This document shows positions 1 through 5,826 of a stretch of DNA of 19,909 nucleotides, piece after piece. Both the position numbers and the translations under genes were made by a program. The stretch spans positions 1 to 19,909 of the forward strand of contig CAYFMP010000069.1 of assembly GCA_964344215.1 (NCBI GenBank). Direction: 5' to 3'. This DNA is from CAYFMP01 sp964344215. Its GTDB lineage: Bacteria; Pseudomonadota; Alphaproteobacteria; Rhodospirillales; Casp-alpha2. How positions within the stretch are numbered: position 1 is the stretch's first letter; each line of letters opens with the position of its first letter. The notes below the pieces were generated by a model that saw only the letters and a program-made list of their open reading frames with translations, was not told where the DNA came from and searched no databases.

Positions 1-5
1 CGCAT

Positions 6-35
6 AAACGAAATCCCGTCAAACCGCGGGCTTTC
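6..35 (-). terminator. Weak possible terminator after the DUF815 gene
   Basis: Read on the minus strand, the bases after the stop of the DUF815 gene form a short CCCG/CGGG stem with a loop of about eight bases, followed by a T-rich stretch (ATTTCGTTT). The stem is only four base pairs and the T tract is interrupted, so this is a low-confidence call based on position and shape alone. Confidence 0.25.
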
Positions 36-49
36 ATGAAATATCCAGG

Positions 50-1153
50 CTAGCCCAACTCGATCGGTTTGCCGAGCCGCCCGGCCAGGTCCTGGATGTA
101 CTGCCAAGCGACGCGGCCCGACCTCGCGCCTCGCGTCACCGACCATTCGTTGGCTTCGGCGGCGAGGTCGATCTTGGGATCGTCCAAGCCGAAGCGCTTG
201 GCGTAGCCCTCGACGATGGCGAGATACGTCGGCTGGTCGCAATTGTGAAAACCCAGCCACAGGCCGAAGCGGTCGCTCAAGGAGACTTTCTCCTCGACCG
301 CTTCGGAGGCGTGGATGGCGGTCGAGCGCTCGTTCTCGATCATATCGCGGGCCATCAGGTGGCGGCGGTTCGAGGTGGCGTAGAAGACGACGTTGGCCGG
401 CCGCCCCTCGATGCCACCTTCGAGGACGGCTTTCAGCGACTTGTAGGTGTCGTCCTGGATGTCGAACGACAGATCGTCGCAGAACAGCAGGCAGCGCCGC
501 TCGGCACGCCGCAGCAGGGCCAGCAGCCTGGGCAGCGACGGAATGTCCTCGCGGTGGATCTCGACCAGGGCCAGCGCTCCCGGGTGTTCGGCGTTGATGT
601 GGGCGTGGACCGCCTTGACCAGCGAACTCTTGCCGGTGCCGCGCGCCCCCCACAACAGCGCGTTGTTGGCCGGCAGGCCATCGGCGAAGCGCCGGGTGTT
701 GTCGAGCAGCACGTCGGCCTGCGCATCGATGCCCTTCAAGAGCGCCATGTCGAGACGGTTGACGCGGGCGATCGGTTCGAGCCAGCCGTCCGAATGCCAG
801 ACGAAGGCGTCGACGGCGTCGAAGTCCGATGCCTCGGCCGGCGCCCCCGGCGACAGCCTCTCGAGGGCGTCGGCGATGCGGGCAAGCGCCCGGGCGGTAT
901 CGCCACTGCCGCCGCCACCGGAGGGCAGGGCGGGCGGCGACCCGGCGAACGCCGCCGGCGTCCGGAAGAAGTCCTCCGGCGGTCGCCCCAAGGCGTCGGC
1001 CAGCCGCGTGATCCAGACGTCGGTGAGGCGGCGCTCGCCTTTCTCCAATCTACCAATCTGGACATTGGTCGTGCCGACCAGTTCGGCCAGGGCCTGTTGC
1101 GTCAAACCGGCTTGTTTCCGAAAGAATCTTAGGCGGTCATAGGGTGTTTGCAT
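50..1153 (-). CDS. XRE-family HTH domain fused to DUF815 AAA-type ATPase
   Basis: 367 aa. Residues about 6-60 form an XRE/HTH_3 DNA-binding domain (LRFFRKQAGLTQQALAELVG, then QIGRLEKGERRLT). A Gly/Pro linker (residues 65-84) leads to a complete DUF815 ATPase from about residue 85. It has Walker A GARGTGKSS (169-177), Walker B CLLFCDDLSF (221-230) and a sensor-like ATSNRR near 259. DUF815 proteins are P-loop ATPases of unknown role, usually about 290 aa and often beside yajC-secDF in alphaproteobacteria; the N-terminal HTH is extra here. The open frame reaches back to 1345, but I chose the ATG at 1153. The predicted promoter (1190-1218) would start transcription near 1183, after the other upstream candidates, and GGGAAACGG precedes this ATG. 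An ATG at 1189 would add 12 residues but lies at the predicted transcription start. The gene is divergent from yajC and may regulate itself through the palindrome at 1174-1189. The ATPase family is near certain; its function is unknown. Confidence 0.88.
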   Translation of the reverse strand: MQTPYDRLRFFRKQAGLTQQALAELVGTTNVQIGRLEKGERRLTDVWITRLADALGRPPEDFFRTPAAFAGSPPALPSGGGGSGDTARALARIADALERLSPGAPAEASDFDAVDAFVWHSDGWLEPIARVNRLDMALLKGIDAQADVLLDNTRRFADGLPANNALLWGARGTGKSSLVKAVHAHINAEHPGALALVEIHREDIPSLPRLLALLRRAERRCLLFCDDLSFDIQDDTYKSLKAVLEGGIEGRPANVVFYATSNRRHLMARDMIENERSTAIHASEAVEEKVSLSDRFGLWLGFHNCDQPTYLAIVEGYAKRFGLDDPKIDLAAEANEWSVTRGARSGRVAWQYIQDLAGRLGKPIELG

Positions 1154-1173
1154 GGTCCGTTTCCCGCTCGAAT

Positions 1174-1189
1174 ATGCCAATTTAGGCAT
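1174..1189. promoter_or_regulatory. Palindrome, candidate operator for the XRE-DUF815 protein
   Basis: ATGCC-AATTTA-GGCAT is a perfect 5-bp inverted repeat with a 6-bp AT-rich centre. It sits directly at the predicted transcription start of the XRE-DUF815 gene, about 20 bp before its ATG. XRE-type regulators commonly bind such short palindromes over their own promoters. Autoregulation is an inference from position and symmetry. Confidence 0.4.
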
Positions 1190-1218
1190 CAAATAGCGCC
1201 GAACCGGATAATTTGCAA
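1190..1218 (-). promoter_or_regulatory. Candidate promoter of the XRE-DUF815 gene
   Basis: On the minus strand TTGCAA (1218-1213) and TATTTG (1195-1190) are separated by 17 bp, a sigma70-like arrangement with a 4/6 match in each box. The predicted start is near 1183, inside the palindrome at 1174-1189, giving a short leader of about 30 nt. Confidence 0.4.
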
Positions 1219-1264
1219 GCGGCCGGCCCCTGCGGGTGCGGTCGACGCCATGCTCCCTTTGCGT

Positions 1265-1292
1265 TTGCAAGTTGGAGCGCGGCGGGTATAGT
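1265..1292 (+). promoter_or_regulatory. Candidate promoter of the yajC-secD-secF operon
   Basis: TTGCAA (1265-1270) and TATAGT (1287-1292, 5/6 match to TATAAT) are spaced 16 bp apart on the plus strand. The expected start near 1299 gives a leader of about 155 nt containing both inverted repeats at 1329-1380 and 1406-1432. The octamer TTTGCAAG carrying this -35 also occurs at 1212-1219, where it supplies the -35 of the divergent promoter. Confidence 0.45.
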
Positions 1293-1328
1293 CCCGCAGG
1301 TTTTCCGGGGCCCAGGGGGCCCGAATCA

Positions 1329-1380
1329 TAGGGTCTTATCGTCATAGGCCGTTTCGGCCCATGACGTGAATAAGCCCCTA
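1329..1380. repeat. Long interrupted inverted repeat in the yajC leader
   Basis: Four blocks pair around a 3-base loop. GGCCG (1347-1351) pairs with CGGCC (1355-1359), GTCAT (1341-1345) with ATGAC (1361-1365), CTTAT (1335-1339) with ATAAG (1370-1374), and GGG (1331-1333) with CCC (1375-1377). TA/TA can close the base. About 18-20 base pairs form with small internal loops. No T tract follows, so it is not a standard terminator. It could be a leader RNA structure or a REP-like palindromic element. Confidence 0.6.
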
Positions 1381-1405
1381 GTAAAATAACATGGAGGGCG
1401 ATTCA

Positions 1406-1432
1406 CGTTTCAAATGGATAGGATTTGAAACG
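1406..1432. repeat. Perfect 10-bp inverted repeat just before yajC
   Basis: CGTTTCAAAT (1406-1415), a 7-base spacer, then ATTTGAAACG (1423-1432). The pairing is perfect and ends about 10 bp before the yajC Shine-Dalgarno AGGGAG (1443-1448). It could be an mRNA hairpin affecting yajC translation or a protein-binding operator. A four-codon ATG...TGA frame (1414-1428) lies across the loop. Confidence 0.6.
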
Positions 1433-1454
1433 ACCGCACTCCAGGGAGCTTTGA

Positions 1455-1865
1455 ATGCTGATCTCGCCCGCCTACGCGCAGGCCGCCGCACCCGCCGGGG
1501 CCGGTCTCGAATCCCTGTTGCCGCTCGTGCTGATCTTCGTCGTCTTCTATTTCCTGCTGATCCGCCCACAGCAGCGCAAGATGAAAAAGCACAAAGAGAT
1601 GCTCGGCGCCATCCGGCGCGGCGACAAGGTGGTCACCGGCGGCGGCATCGTCGGCACCGTGACCAAGGTCAACGACGAGCGCGAAGTGACCGTCGAGATT
1701 GCCAAGGACATCAAGGTCAAGGTCCACCGCGAATTGATTTCAACCGTCATGGCCAAGACCGAGCCGGTCAAGGGCGAGGGCAAGGCGAAACAGGCCGCCA
1801 ACGAAGACAGCGCCGGGCGGGGCGCGCCCAGCCTGCTCGGCAAGATTTTCGGAAACAAGAGTTAG
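1455..1865 (+). CDS. yajC: YajC, Sec translocase accessory membrane protein
   Basis: 136 aa, first gene of yajC-secD-secF. YajC is a single-span inner-membrane protein that associates with SecDF and the SecYEG channel. One membrane segment lies at about residues 19-37 (LLPLVLIFVVFYFLLI). The family signature IRPQQRKMKKH follows, then a beta-rich cytoplasmic domain with GDKVVTGGGIVGTV. The protein is longer than the usual about 110 aa because of a charged C-terminal tail (residues about 103-136). The start is supported by AGGGAG six bases upstream of the ATG. The leader contains two inverted repeats that could modulate expression. Identification is secure. Confidence 0.96.
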   Translation: MLISPAYAQAAAPAGAGLESLLPLVLIFVVFYFLLIRPQQRKMKKHKEMLGAIRRGDKVVTGGGIVGTVTKVNDEREVTVEIAKDIKVKVHRELISTVMAKTEPVKGEGKAKQAANEDSAGRGAPSLLGKIFGNKS

Positions 1866-1911
1866 CTCCCGCGTCCGGACCGCTTCCTGAGGCCCGAAAG
1901 AGGCGTATCGC

Positions 1912-3495
1912 ATGGTCTACTTCGCCAAGTGGAAGGTCGTTCTGATCCTCGGCATCTGCGTCCTGGGGCTGGCCTTCGCCGCCCCCAACTTCATCGACGC
2001 CCGAGAAGCCGAGCGCCTGCCCGATTGGCTGCCGCACAAGCAGATTAGCCTGGGCCTCGACCTGCAGGGCGGCTCGCACCTGCTGCTCGAGGTCGAGGCC
2101 GGGACGGTGATCCGCGAACATTTGGAAAGCCTGGTCGATTCGGCCCGCATCGAGCTCAGGAAGGCGCGTATCCGCTACGGCGGGCTCGGCGTCGACGGCA
2201 ACGCCGTACGGGTAACCATCCGCGATGCCGACAAGGCCGAACAGGCCCGCGAGCTGCTGCGCCGGCTGGATCCGGCGACCGAGACGACGCTCGCCGACGG
2301 CGCCATCGTGCGAATCGAGATGACCGAGAGGGCGATCGAGGACAGGCGCAACTCCGCCGTCCAGCAATCCATCGAGATCGTCCGGCGCCGGGTCGACGAG
2401 ACCGGCACCCGCGAGCCGACCATCCAGCGCCAGGGAGACGACCGCATCCTGGTGCAATTGCCCGGTGTCGACGATCCGGAACGCATCAAGCGACTGTTGG
2501 GTCGGACCGCCAAGATGACCTTTCATCTGACCGATATAAAGAACACCGTCGAGCAGGCGTTGGCCGGCCGAGTGCCGCCGGGCTCGAAGCTGATGCCGTC
2601 GGCCGACGAAATCGACGCCAACGGCAATCCGCGCATGTACCTGATTCGCAAGCGCGTCATGGTATCCGGCGAGAACCTGGTCGACTCGCAGCCCGGCTTC
2701 GACCCCCGCACCAACGAACCGGTCGTCAACTTCCGGTTCGATTCGACCGGCGGCAAGCGGTTCGGCGACGCCACCGCCGCCAACGTCGGGCGGCCGTTTG
2801 CCATCATCCTCGACGGCAAGGTCATCAGCGCGCCGGTCATCCGCGAACCCATCCTGGGCGGTTCGGGGCAGATCAGCGGCAGGTTCACGGTCAAGGGCGC
2901 CCAGGACCTGGCCCTGCTGCTCAGGGCCGGCGCCCTGCCGGCGCCGCTGACCATCCTCGAGGAACGTTCGGTCGGGCCCGGCCTCGGCGCCGATTCGATC
3001 GCGGCGGGCAAGTTCGCCTCGATCATCGGCATGGTCGCGGTCGTCGTCTTCATGGTCGTCGCCTACGGCCGTTTTGGTTTCATGGCCGACGCCGCCCTCA
3101 TCCTAAACATGTTCCTGATCCTGGCGGCGCTGTCGGTGCTGCAGGCGACCCTGACTCTGCCCGGCATCGCCGGCATCGTCTTGACCATCGGTATGGCGGT
3201 CGACGCCAACGTGTTGGTATTCGAGCGCATCCGCGAGGAGGTGGTCGCCGGCCGAACGCCGATCTCGGCCGTCGACGCCGGCTACAGCCGGGCCCTGAAG
3301 ACAATCATCGACGCCAACGTCACCACCTTGATCGCGGCCCTGTTGCTCTACATATTCGGATCCGGTCCGGTGCGTGGATTTGCCGTCACGCTGGCCATCG
3401 GCATCGTCACCTCATTGTTCACGGCGATCATGCTGACCCGGTTGCTGGTCGTCTCCTGGCTGCGCCGGGTACGGCCGCAGGAACTGGCGATCTAG
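1912..3495 (+). CDS. secD: SecD, protein-export membrane protein
   Basis: 527 aa, normal size for SecD. It is an RND-superfamily partner of SecF that uses the proton gradient to help pull exported proteins through SecYEG. Visible features are a first membrane segment (about residues 8-24), GLDLQGGSHLLLEV near 48-61, and a periplasmic P1 region ending with the conserved stretch GRPFAIILDGKVISAPVI (about 293-310). LLLRAGALPAPL and EERSVGPGLG follow, then the C-terminal membrane bundle (about 365-520) with the signature GMAVDANVLVFERIREE. The ATG follows AAGAGGCG and lies 46 bp after yajC. secF starts 13 bp downstream, so the two are almost certainly cotranscribed. Confidence 0.97.
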   Translation: MVYFAKWKVVLILGICVLGLAFAAPNFIDAREAERLPDWLPHKQISLGLDLQGGSHLLLEVEAGTVIREHLESLVDSARIELRKARIRYGGLGVDGNAVRVTIRDADKAEQARELLRRLDPATETTLADGAIVRIEMTERAIEDRRNSAVQQSIEIVRRRVDETGTREPTIQRQGDDRILVQLPGVDDPERIKRLLGRTAKMTFHLTDIKNTVEQALAGRVPPGSKLMPSADEIDANGNPRMYLIRKRVMVSGENLVDSQPGFDPRTNEPVVNFRFDSTGGKRFGDATAANVGRPFAIILDGKVISAPVIREPILGGSGQISGRFTVKGAQDLALLLRAGALPAPLTILEERSVGPGLGADSIAAGKFASIIGMVAVVVFMVVAYGRFGFMADAALILNMFLILAALSVLQATLTLPGIAGIVLTIGMAVDANVLVFERIREEVVAGRTPISAVDAGYSRALKTIIDANVTTLIAALLLYIFGSGPVRGFAVTLAIGIVTSLFTAIMLTRLLVVSWLRRVRPQELAI

Positions 3496-3508
3496 CGGCG
3501 AGGACGGC

Positions 3509-4468
3509 ATGCGCGGCATTCATTTCATCCCGGCTGGCATCAATCTCAGCTTCATCCCGAAGCGGACCCTGTATTTTGCCTTCTCGATAGTTCTGGTGGT
3601 CGGTTCGATCGGACTTTTCGCCGCCAAGGGATTGAATTACGGGATCGATTTCAAAGGCGGCATCCTGATCGAGGTCAGGACCGCGCAGGCCGCCGATATC
3701 GGCACCATGCGGAACCGCCTGTCGGGGCTTGGCCTGGGCGAGGTCGCCCTGCAGGAATTCGGCGCCCCGACCGACGTGCTGATCCGGGTGCAACGCCAGG
3801 AAGGCGGCGAGAAAGCGCAGCAGGCGGCGGTTGCCAAGGTCAAGGAGGCGCTGGGCGCCGGCATCACCTACCGGCGCACGGAATTCGTCGGGCCGAAGGT
3901 CTCCGAAGAATTGTTCTGGGACGGCATCACCGCCGTCAGCCTCGCCATCCTCGCCATCCTCGTTTACATCTGGTTCCGCTTCGAATGGCAATTCGGGTTG
4001 GGCGCGGTAGTGGCGCTGACCCACGACGTGCTCTCGACCATCGGCATTTTTGCGTTACTCGGCTTCGAGTTCAATCTATCGACGGTGGCTGCCATCCTGA
4101 CAATCGCCGGCTATTCGATCAACGACACCGTCGTCGTCTATGACCGGGTCCGCGAGAACCTGCGCAAGTTCAAGACCCTGGCGTTGCCGCAACTCTTGAA
4201 CGACAGCATCAACCAAACCCTGGCCCGCACCGTCATGACCAGTGTGACGACGCTGCTCGCGCTGTTGTCGCTCTATATCCTGGGCGGCGCGGTGATCCGC
4301 GATTTCAGTTTCGCCATGATCTGGGGCGTCATCATCGGTACCTATTCGTCGATCTGCCTGGCGGTGCCGCTGCTGCTGTATCTCAACGTCGGGCGGCGCG
4401 GCGGCGTCGCCAGCGGCGGCGAAGACGATACCGAGACGGAGGAGGCGGCCGCCGAAACGGCGCCTTAG
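3509..4468 (+). CDS. secF: SecF, protein-export membrane protein
   Basis: 319 aa, normal SecF length. It is the partner of SecD in the YajC-SecD-SecF complex. The first membrane segment covers about residues 20-39, followed by GIDFKGGILIEV (45-56). GPKVSEELFWDG precedes the five-span bundle, which carries the family motif GYSINDTVVVYDRVRE (about 200-215). The tail is acidic (EDDTETEEAAAETAP). GCGAGGAC precedes the ATG. The frame ends at TAG 4466-4468, but the same frame stays open to 4858, encoding the Mth938 protein. This makes the TAG context unusual. Confidence 0.97.
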   Translation: MRGIHFIPAGINLSFIPKRTLYFAFSIVLVVGSIGLFAAKGLNYGIDFKGGILIEVRTAQAADIGTMRNRLSGLGLGEVALQEFGAPTDVLIRVQRQEGGEKAQQAAVAKVKEALGAGITYRRTEFVGPKVSEELFWDGITAVSLAILAILVYIWFRFEWQFGLGAVVALTHDVLSTIGIFALLGFEFNLSTVAAILTIAGYSINDTVVVYDRVRENLRKFKTLALPQLLNDSINQTLARTVMTSVTTLLALLSLYILGGAVIRDFSFAMIWGVIIGTYSSICLAVPLLLYLNVGRRGGVASGGEDDTETEEAAAETAP

Positions 4469-4516
4469 GGTCCCATCGGCCTCGACATCACCCCCGCTGT
4501 TCCGGCCGGTCGCCAA

Positions 4517-4858
4517 TTGATCCAGAGCTATGGCGGCGGCGGGTTCCGTATCGCCGGCACCGTGTATACAGGCTCGGTCGTGGTGTTCGCCGAGGAAACC
4601 GTCGCCTGGACGGTCGACGACCCGGCTCGCATCGGCTGGCCGGATCTCGCATCCCACCTCGAGGGCACCGCCGCCGGATCGATCCTGCTGATTGGTTGCG
4701 GCACCGAATTCGCGCCGCCGCCGGTAGGTTTCCGGGAAGCGGTCAGGGAGGCCGGACTGGCGCTCGAGTGGATGGATACCGGGGCGGCGTGCCGCACCTT
4801 CAACGTGCTGCTGATCGAGGAGCGCGCCGCCATCGCGGCGCTGATCGCCGTCGAGTGA
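4517..4858 (+). CDS. Mth938-like (DUF498) domain protein, start uncertain
   Basis: 113 aa from TTG 4517. Family marks are the Gly-rich QSYGGGGFRIAG, SILLIGCG and TGAACRTFNVLLIEERA. Mth938-domain proteins are small proteins of unsettled function, found next to secDF in alphaproteobacteria. The gene lies in exactly the same frame as secF. Between the secF TAG and TTG 4517 the frame reads GLDITPAVPAGRQ, which resembles the usual family N-terminus but has no ATG, GTG or TTG. True initiation may therefore be the nonstandard ATC at 4475 (AGGG lies four bases upstream; 127 aa), TTG 4517 with loss of a conserved segment, or readthrough of the secF TAG. A sequencing error at the start is also possible. 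A strong terminator follows the stop. Confidence 0.82.
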   Translation: MIQSYGGGGFRIAGTVYTGSVVVFAEETVAWTVDDPARIGWPDLASHLEGTAAGSILLIGCGTEFAPPPVGFREAVREAGLALEWMDTGAACRTFNVLLIEERAAIAALIAVE

Positions 4859-4876
4859 CCTAAGCCGGCCGGCAAA

Positions 4877-4905
4877 GAAAACGGGGTCCGAAGACCCCGT
4901 TTTTC
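4877..4905. terminator. Strong, probably bidirectional intrinsic terminator
   Basis: ACGGGGTC (4881-4888), tetraloop CGAA, then GACCCCGT (4893-4900). It is flanked by an A run on the left and a T run on the right, so it can work in both directions. It separates the convergent secDF-Mth938 operon and the PuuD-like gene. Confidence 0.92.
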
Positions 4906-4925
4906 CGTTGCGCTGGTAACGAACC

Positions 4926-5534
4926 TTACGAGATGTTGTAGAGATTCTGGGCCGCCACCATGGCGAACAGCATCGGCACCGACAGCATGGTGTTGGTGCG
5001 CGAGAACAGCATCGCGGTGCGGGCCGATGCCGCCTTGGTGTCGGCGTCGGCCTCGACCATGCCGAGCGCCTTCTGCTGGTTCGGCCAGATCACGAACCAC
5101 ACGTTGAACCACATGATGGCGCCGAGCCACATGCCGACGCCGATCATCCGGTGGCCGACGGTGGCGTCTCCGACGGTGCCGAGACTGATCGCCTCGACGA
5201 TGTAGCCGTTCATGGCGGCCAGGATCAGACCGGTGACGATGGTTGCCATCGCTCCCCAGCGGAACCACCACAGCGCGGCCGGCGCGATGACCTTGCCGAT
5301 GGCCGGCTTCTGGTCGTCGGGAATGTTCGGCATGTTGGGGATCTGAACGAAATTGAAGTACCACAAGAGGCCGATCCACATCACCCCGCTCAGCACATGC
5401 AGCCAGCGGAAGAAGTACTTCCCGAAGACCGCGCCTTCGTAATCCCCATACCCGTAGTACATGACGAACAGGACCGCCGCGAGCACGATGCCGGCGATGA
5501 CCGTCGATCTCAAATTTGTAAGGATGCCTGCCAT
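4926..5534 (-). CDS. PuuD-like membrane protein (urate oxidase N-terminal domain family)
   Basis: 202 aa, hydrophobic throughout. It resembles the membrane domain of urate hydroxylase PuuD (Pfam Urate_ox_N), whose full-length members add a C-terminal cytochrome c domain missing here. Conserved-looking stretches are FRWLHVLSGVMWIGLLWYFN (42-61, His46), NIPDDQKPAIGK, WWFRWGAMATIVTGLIL (89-105) and GHRMIGVGMWLGAIMWFNVW (127-146, His128). His46 and His128 are plausible heme ligands. I chose the ATG at 5534 because GGAGGGG precedes it at a normal distance; a TTG at 5555 would place that Shine-Dalgarno inside the gene. Urate oxidation is not established for stand-alone forms, and no purine genes are nearby. 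An Irr-type box in its promoter hints at iron or heme control. Confidence 0.8.
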   Translation of the reverse strand: MAGILTNLRSTVIAGIVLAAVLFVMYYGYGDYEGAVFGKYFFRWLHVLSGVMWIGLLWYFNFVQIPNMPNIPDDQKPAIGKVIAPAALWWFRWGAMATIVTGLILAAMNGYIVEAISLGTVGDATVGHRMIGVGMWLGAIMWFNVWFVIWPNQQKALGMVEADADTKAASARTAMLFSRTNTMLSVPMLFAMVAAQNLYNIS

Positions 5535-5580
5535 GGCTCGTTCCCCTCCGTTCAAAAAAAAATGTGTTACGGGGCTATTG

Positions 5581-5597
5581 TTTAGAAAATTTCTAAT
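5581..5597. promoter_or_regulatory. Irr-type iron control element (ICE-like box)
   Basis: TTTAGAA-AAT-TTCTAAT matches the ICE motif described for the alphaproteobacterial regulator Irr (TTTAGAA-N3-TTCTAAA) at all defined positions but the last. It begins 47 bp upstream of the ATG of the PuuD-like gene, just after that gene's predicted transcription start. This position suits repression. RirA-type boxes look similar and cannot be excluded. Confidence 0.45.
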
Positions 5598-5607
5598 CCT
5601 GCCCCGG

Positions 5608-5635
5608 TATATACGACCTTTCGCCGTCGCTTCAA
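5608..5635 (-). promoter_or_regulatory. Candidate promoter of the PuuD-like gene
   Basis: On the minus strand TTGAAG (5635-5630) and TATATA (5613-5608) are separated by 16 bp. The predicted start near 5601 lies immediately before the ICE-like box. The rest of the 5535-5826 intergenic region holds a nine-A run at 5554-5562, a CCTCCC/GGGAGG inverted repeat at 5685-5707 and the rquA upstream box. I see no other gene in it. Confidence 0.42.
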
Positions 5636-5764
5636 TGGTCTTGCCGGAAACGGCCGTTAACAGGGGTTTACAGGGCTTCCGGCTCCTCCCATGTGGGGGC
5701 GGGGAGGGCGATGATCAAGGGGTCGATTCGCGGATATCTGCCCCATTCGAACTGCATAGCTTGC

Positions 5765-5778
5765 CTGACTCAGGTCAA
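5765..5778. promoter_or_regulatory. FNR/Dnr-type box upstream of rquA
   Basis: CTGAC-TCAG-GTCAA is one base from a symmetric TTGAC-N4-GTCAA, the general form of Crp/Fnr-superfamily (FNR, Dnr) sites. Its centre is about 55 bp before the rquA ATG. An activator at -41.5 from here would put the transcription start near 5813, just before the ribosome binding site. I could not find a convincing -10 box, so this is tentative. Confidence 0.33.
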
Positions 5779-5826
5779 GGCCGACCGTTTCAATGCGTGG
5801 GAGTGTTGGGGACTGAGGAGAACGCG

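Noticed and set aside
1282..1297. GCGGG-N6-CCCGC hairpin overlapping the candidate yajC -10 box
   Set aside because: Five GC base pairs in such GC-rich DNA is near chance, and it overlaps the promoter, so I did not list it as a separate element.
1154..1345. N-terminal extension of the XRE-DUF815 frame up to 1345
   Set aside because: The extension (Pro/Arg-rich, no domain) covers the promoter and palindrome region, and the HTH domain begins right after the ATG at 1153.
1391..1945. 184-codon plus-strand frame starting in the yajC leader
   Set aside because: It runs through yajC in another frame with Arg-rich shadow sequence; yajC itself is certain.
5535..5555. Upstream TTG start for the PuuD-like protein
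   Set aside because: It would place the clear GGAGGGG ribosome binding site inside the coding region; the ATG at 5534 has normal spacing to it.
5685..5707. CCTCCC/GGGAGG inverted repeat between the PuuD-like gene and rquA as a terminator
   Set aside because: Only six pairs, a long loop and no T tract; no gene ends there on either strand.
5461..5826. N-terminal extension of rquA to 5461
   Set aside because: The extension overlaps the divergent PuuD-like gene, its promoter and ICE-like box. The family N-terminus and GAGGAG point to ATG 5827.
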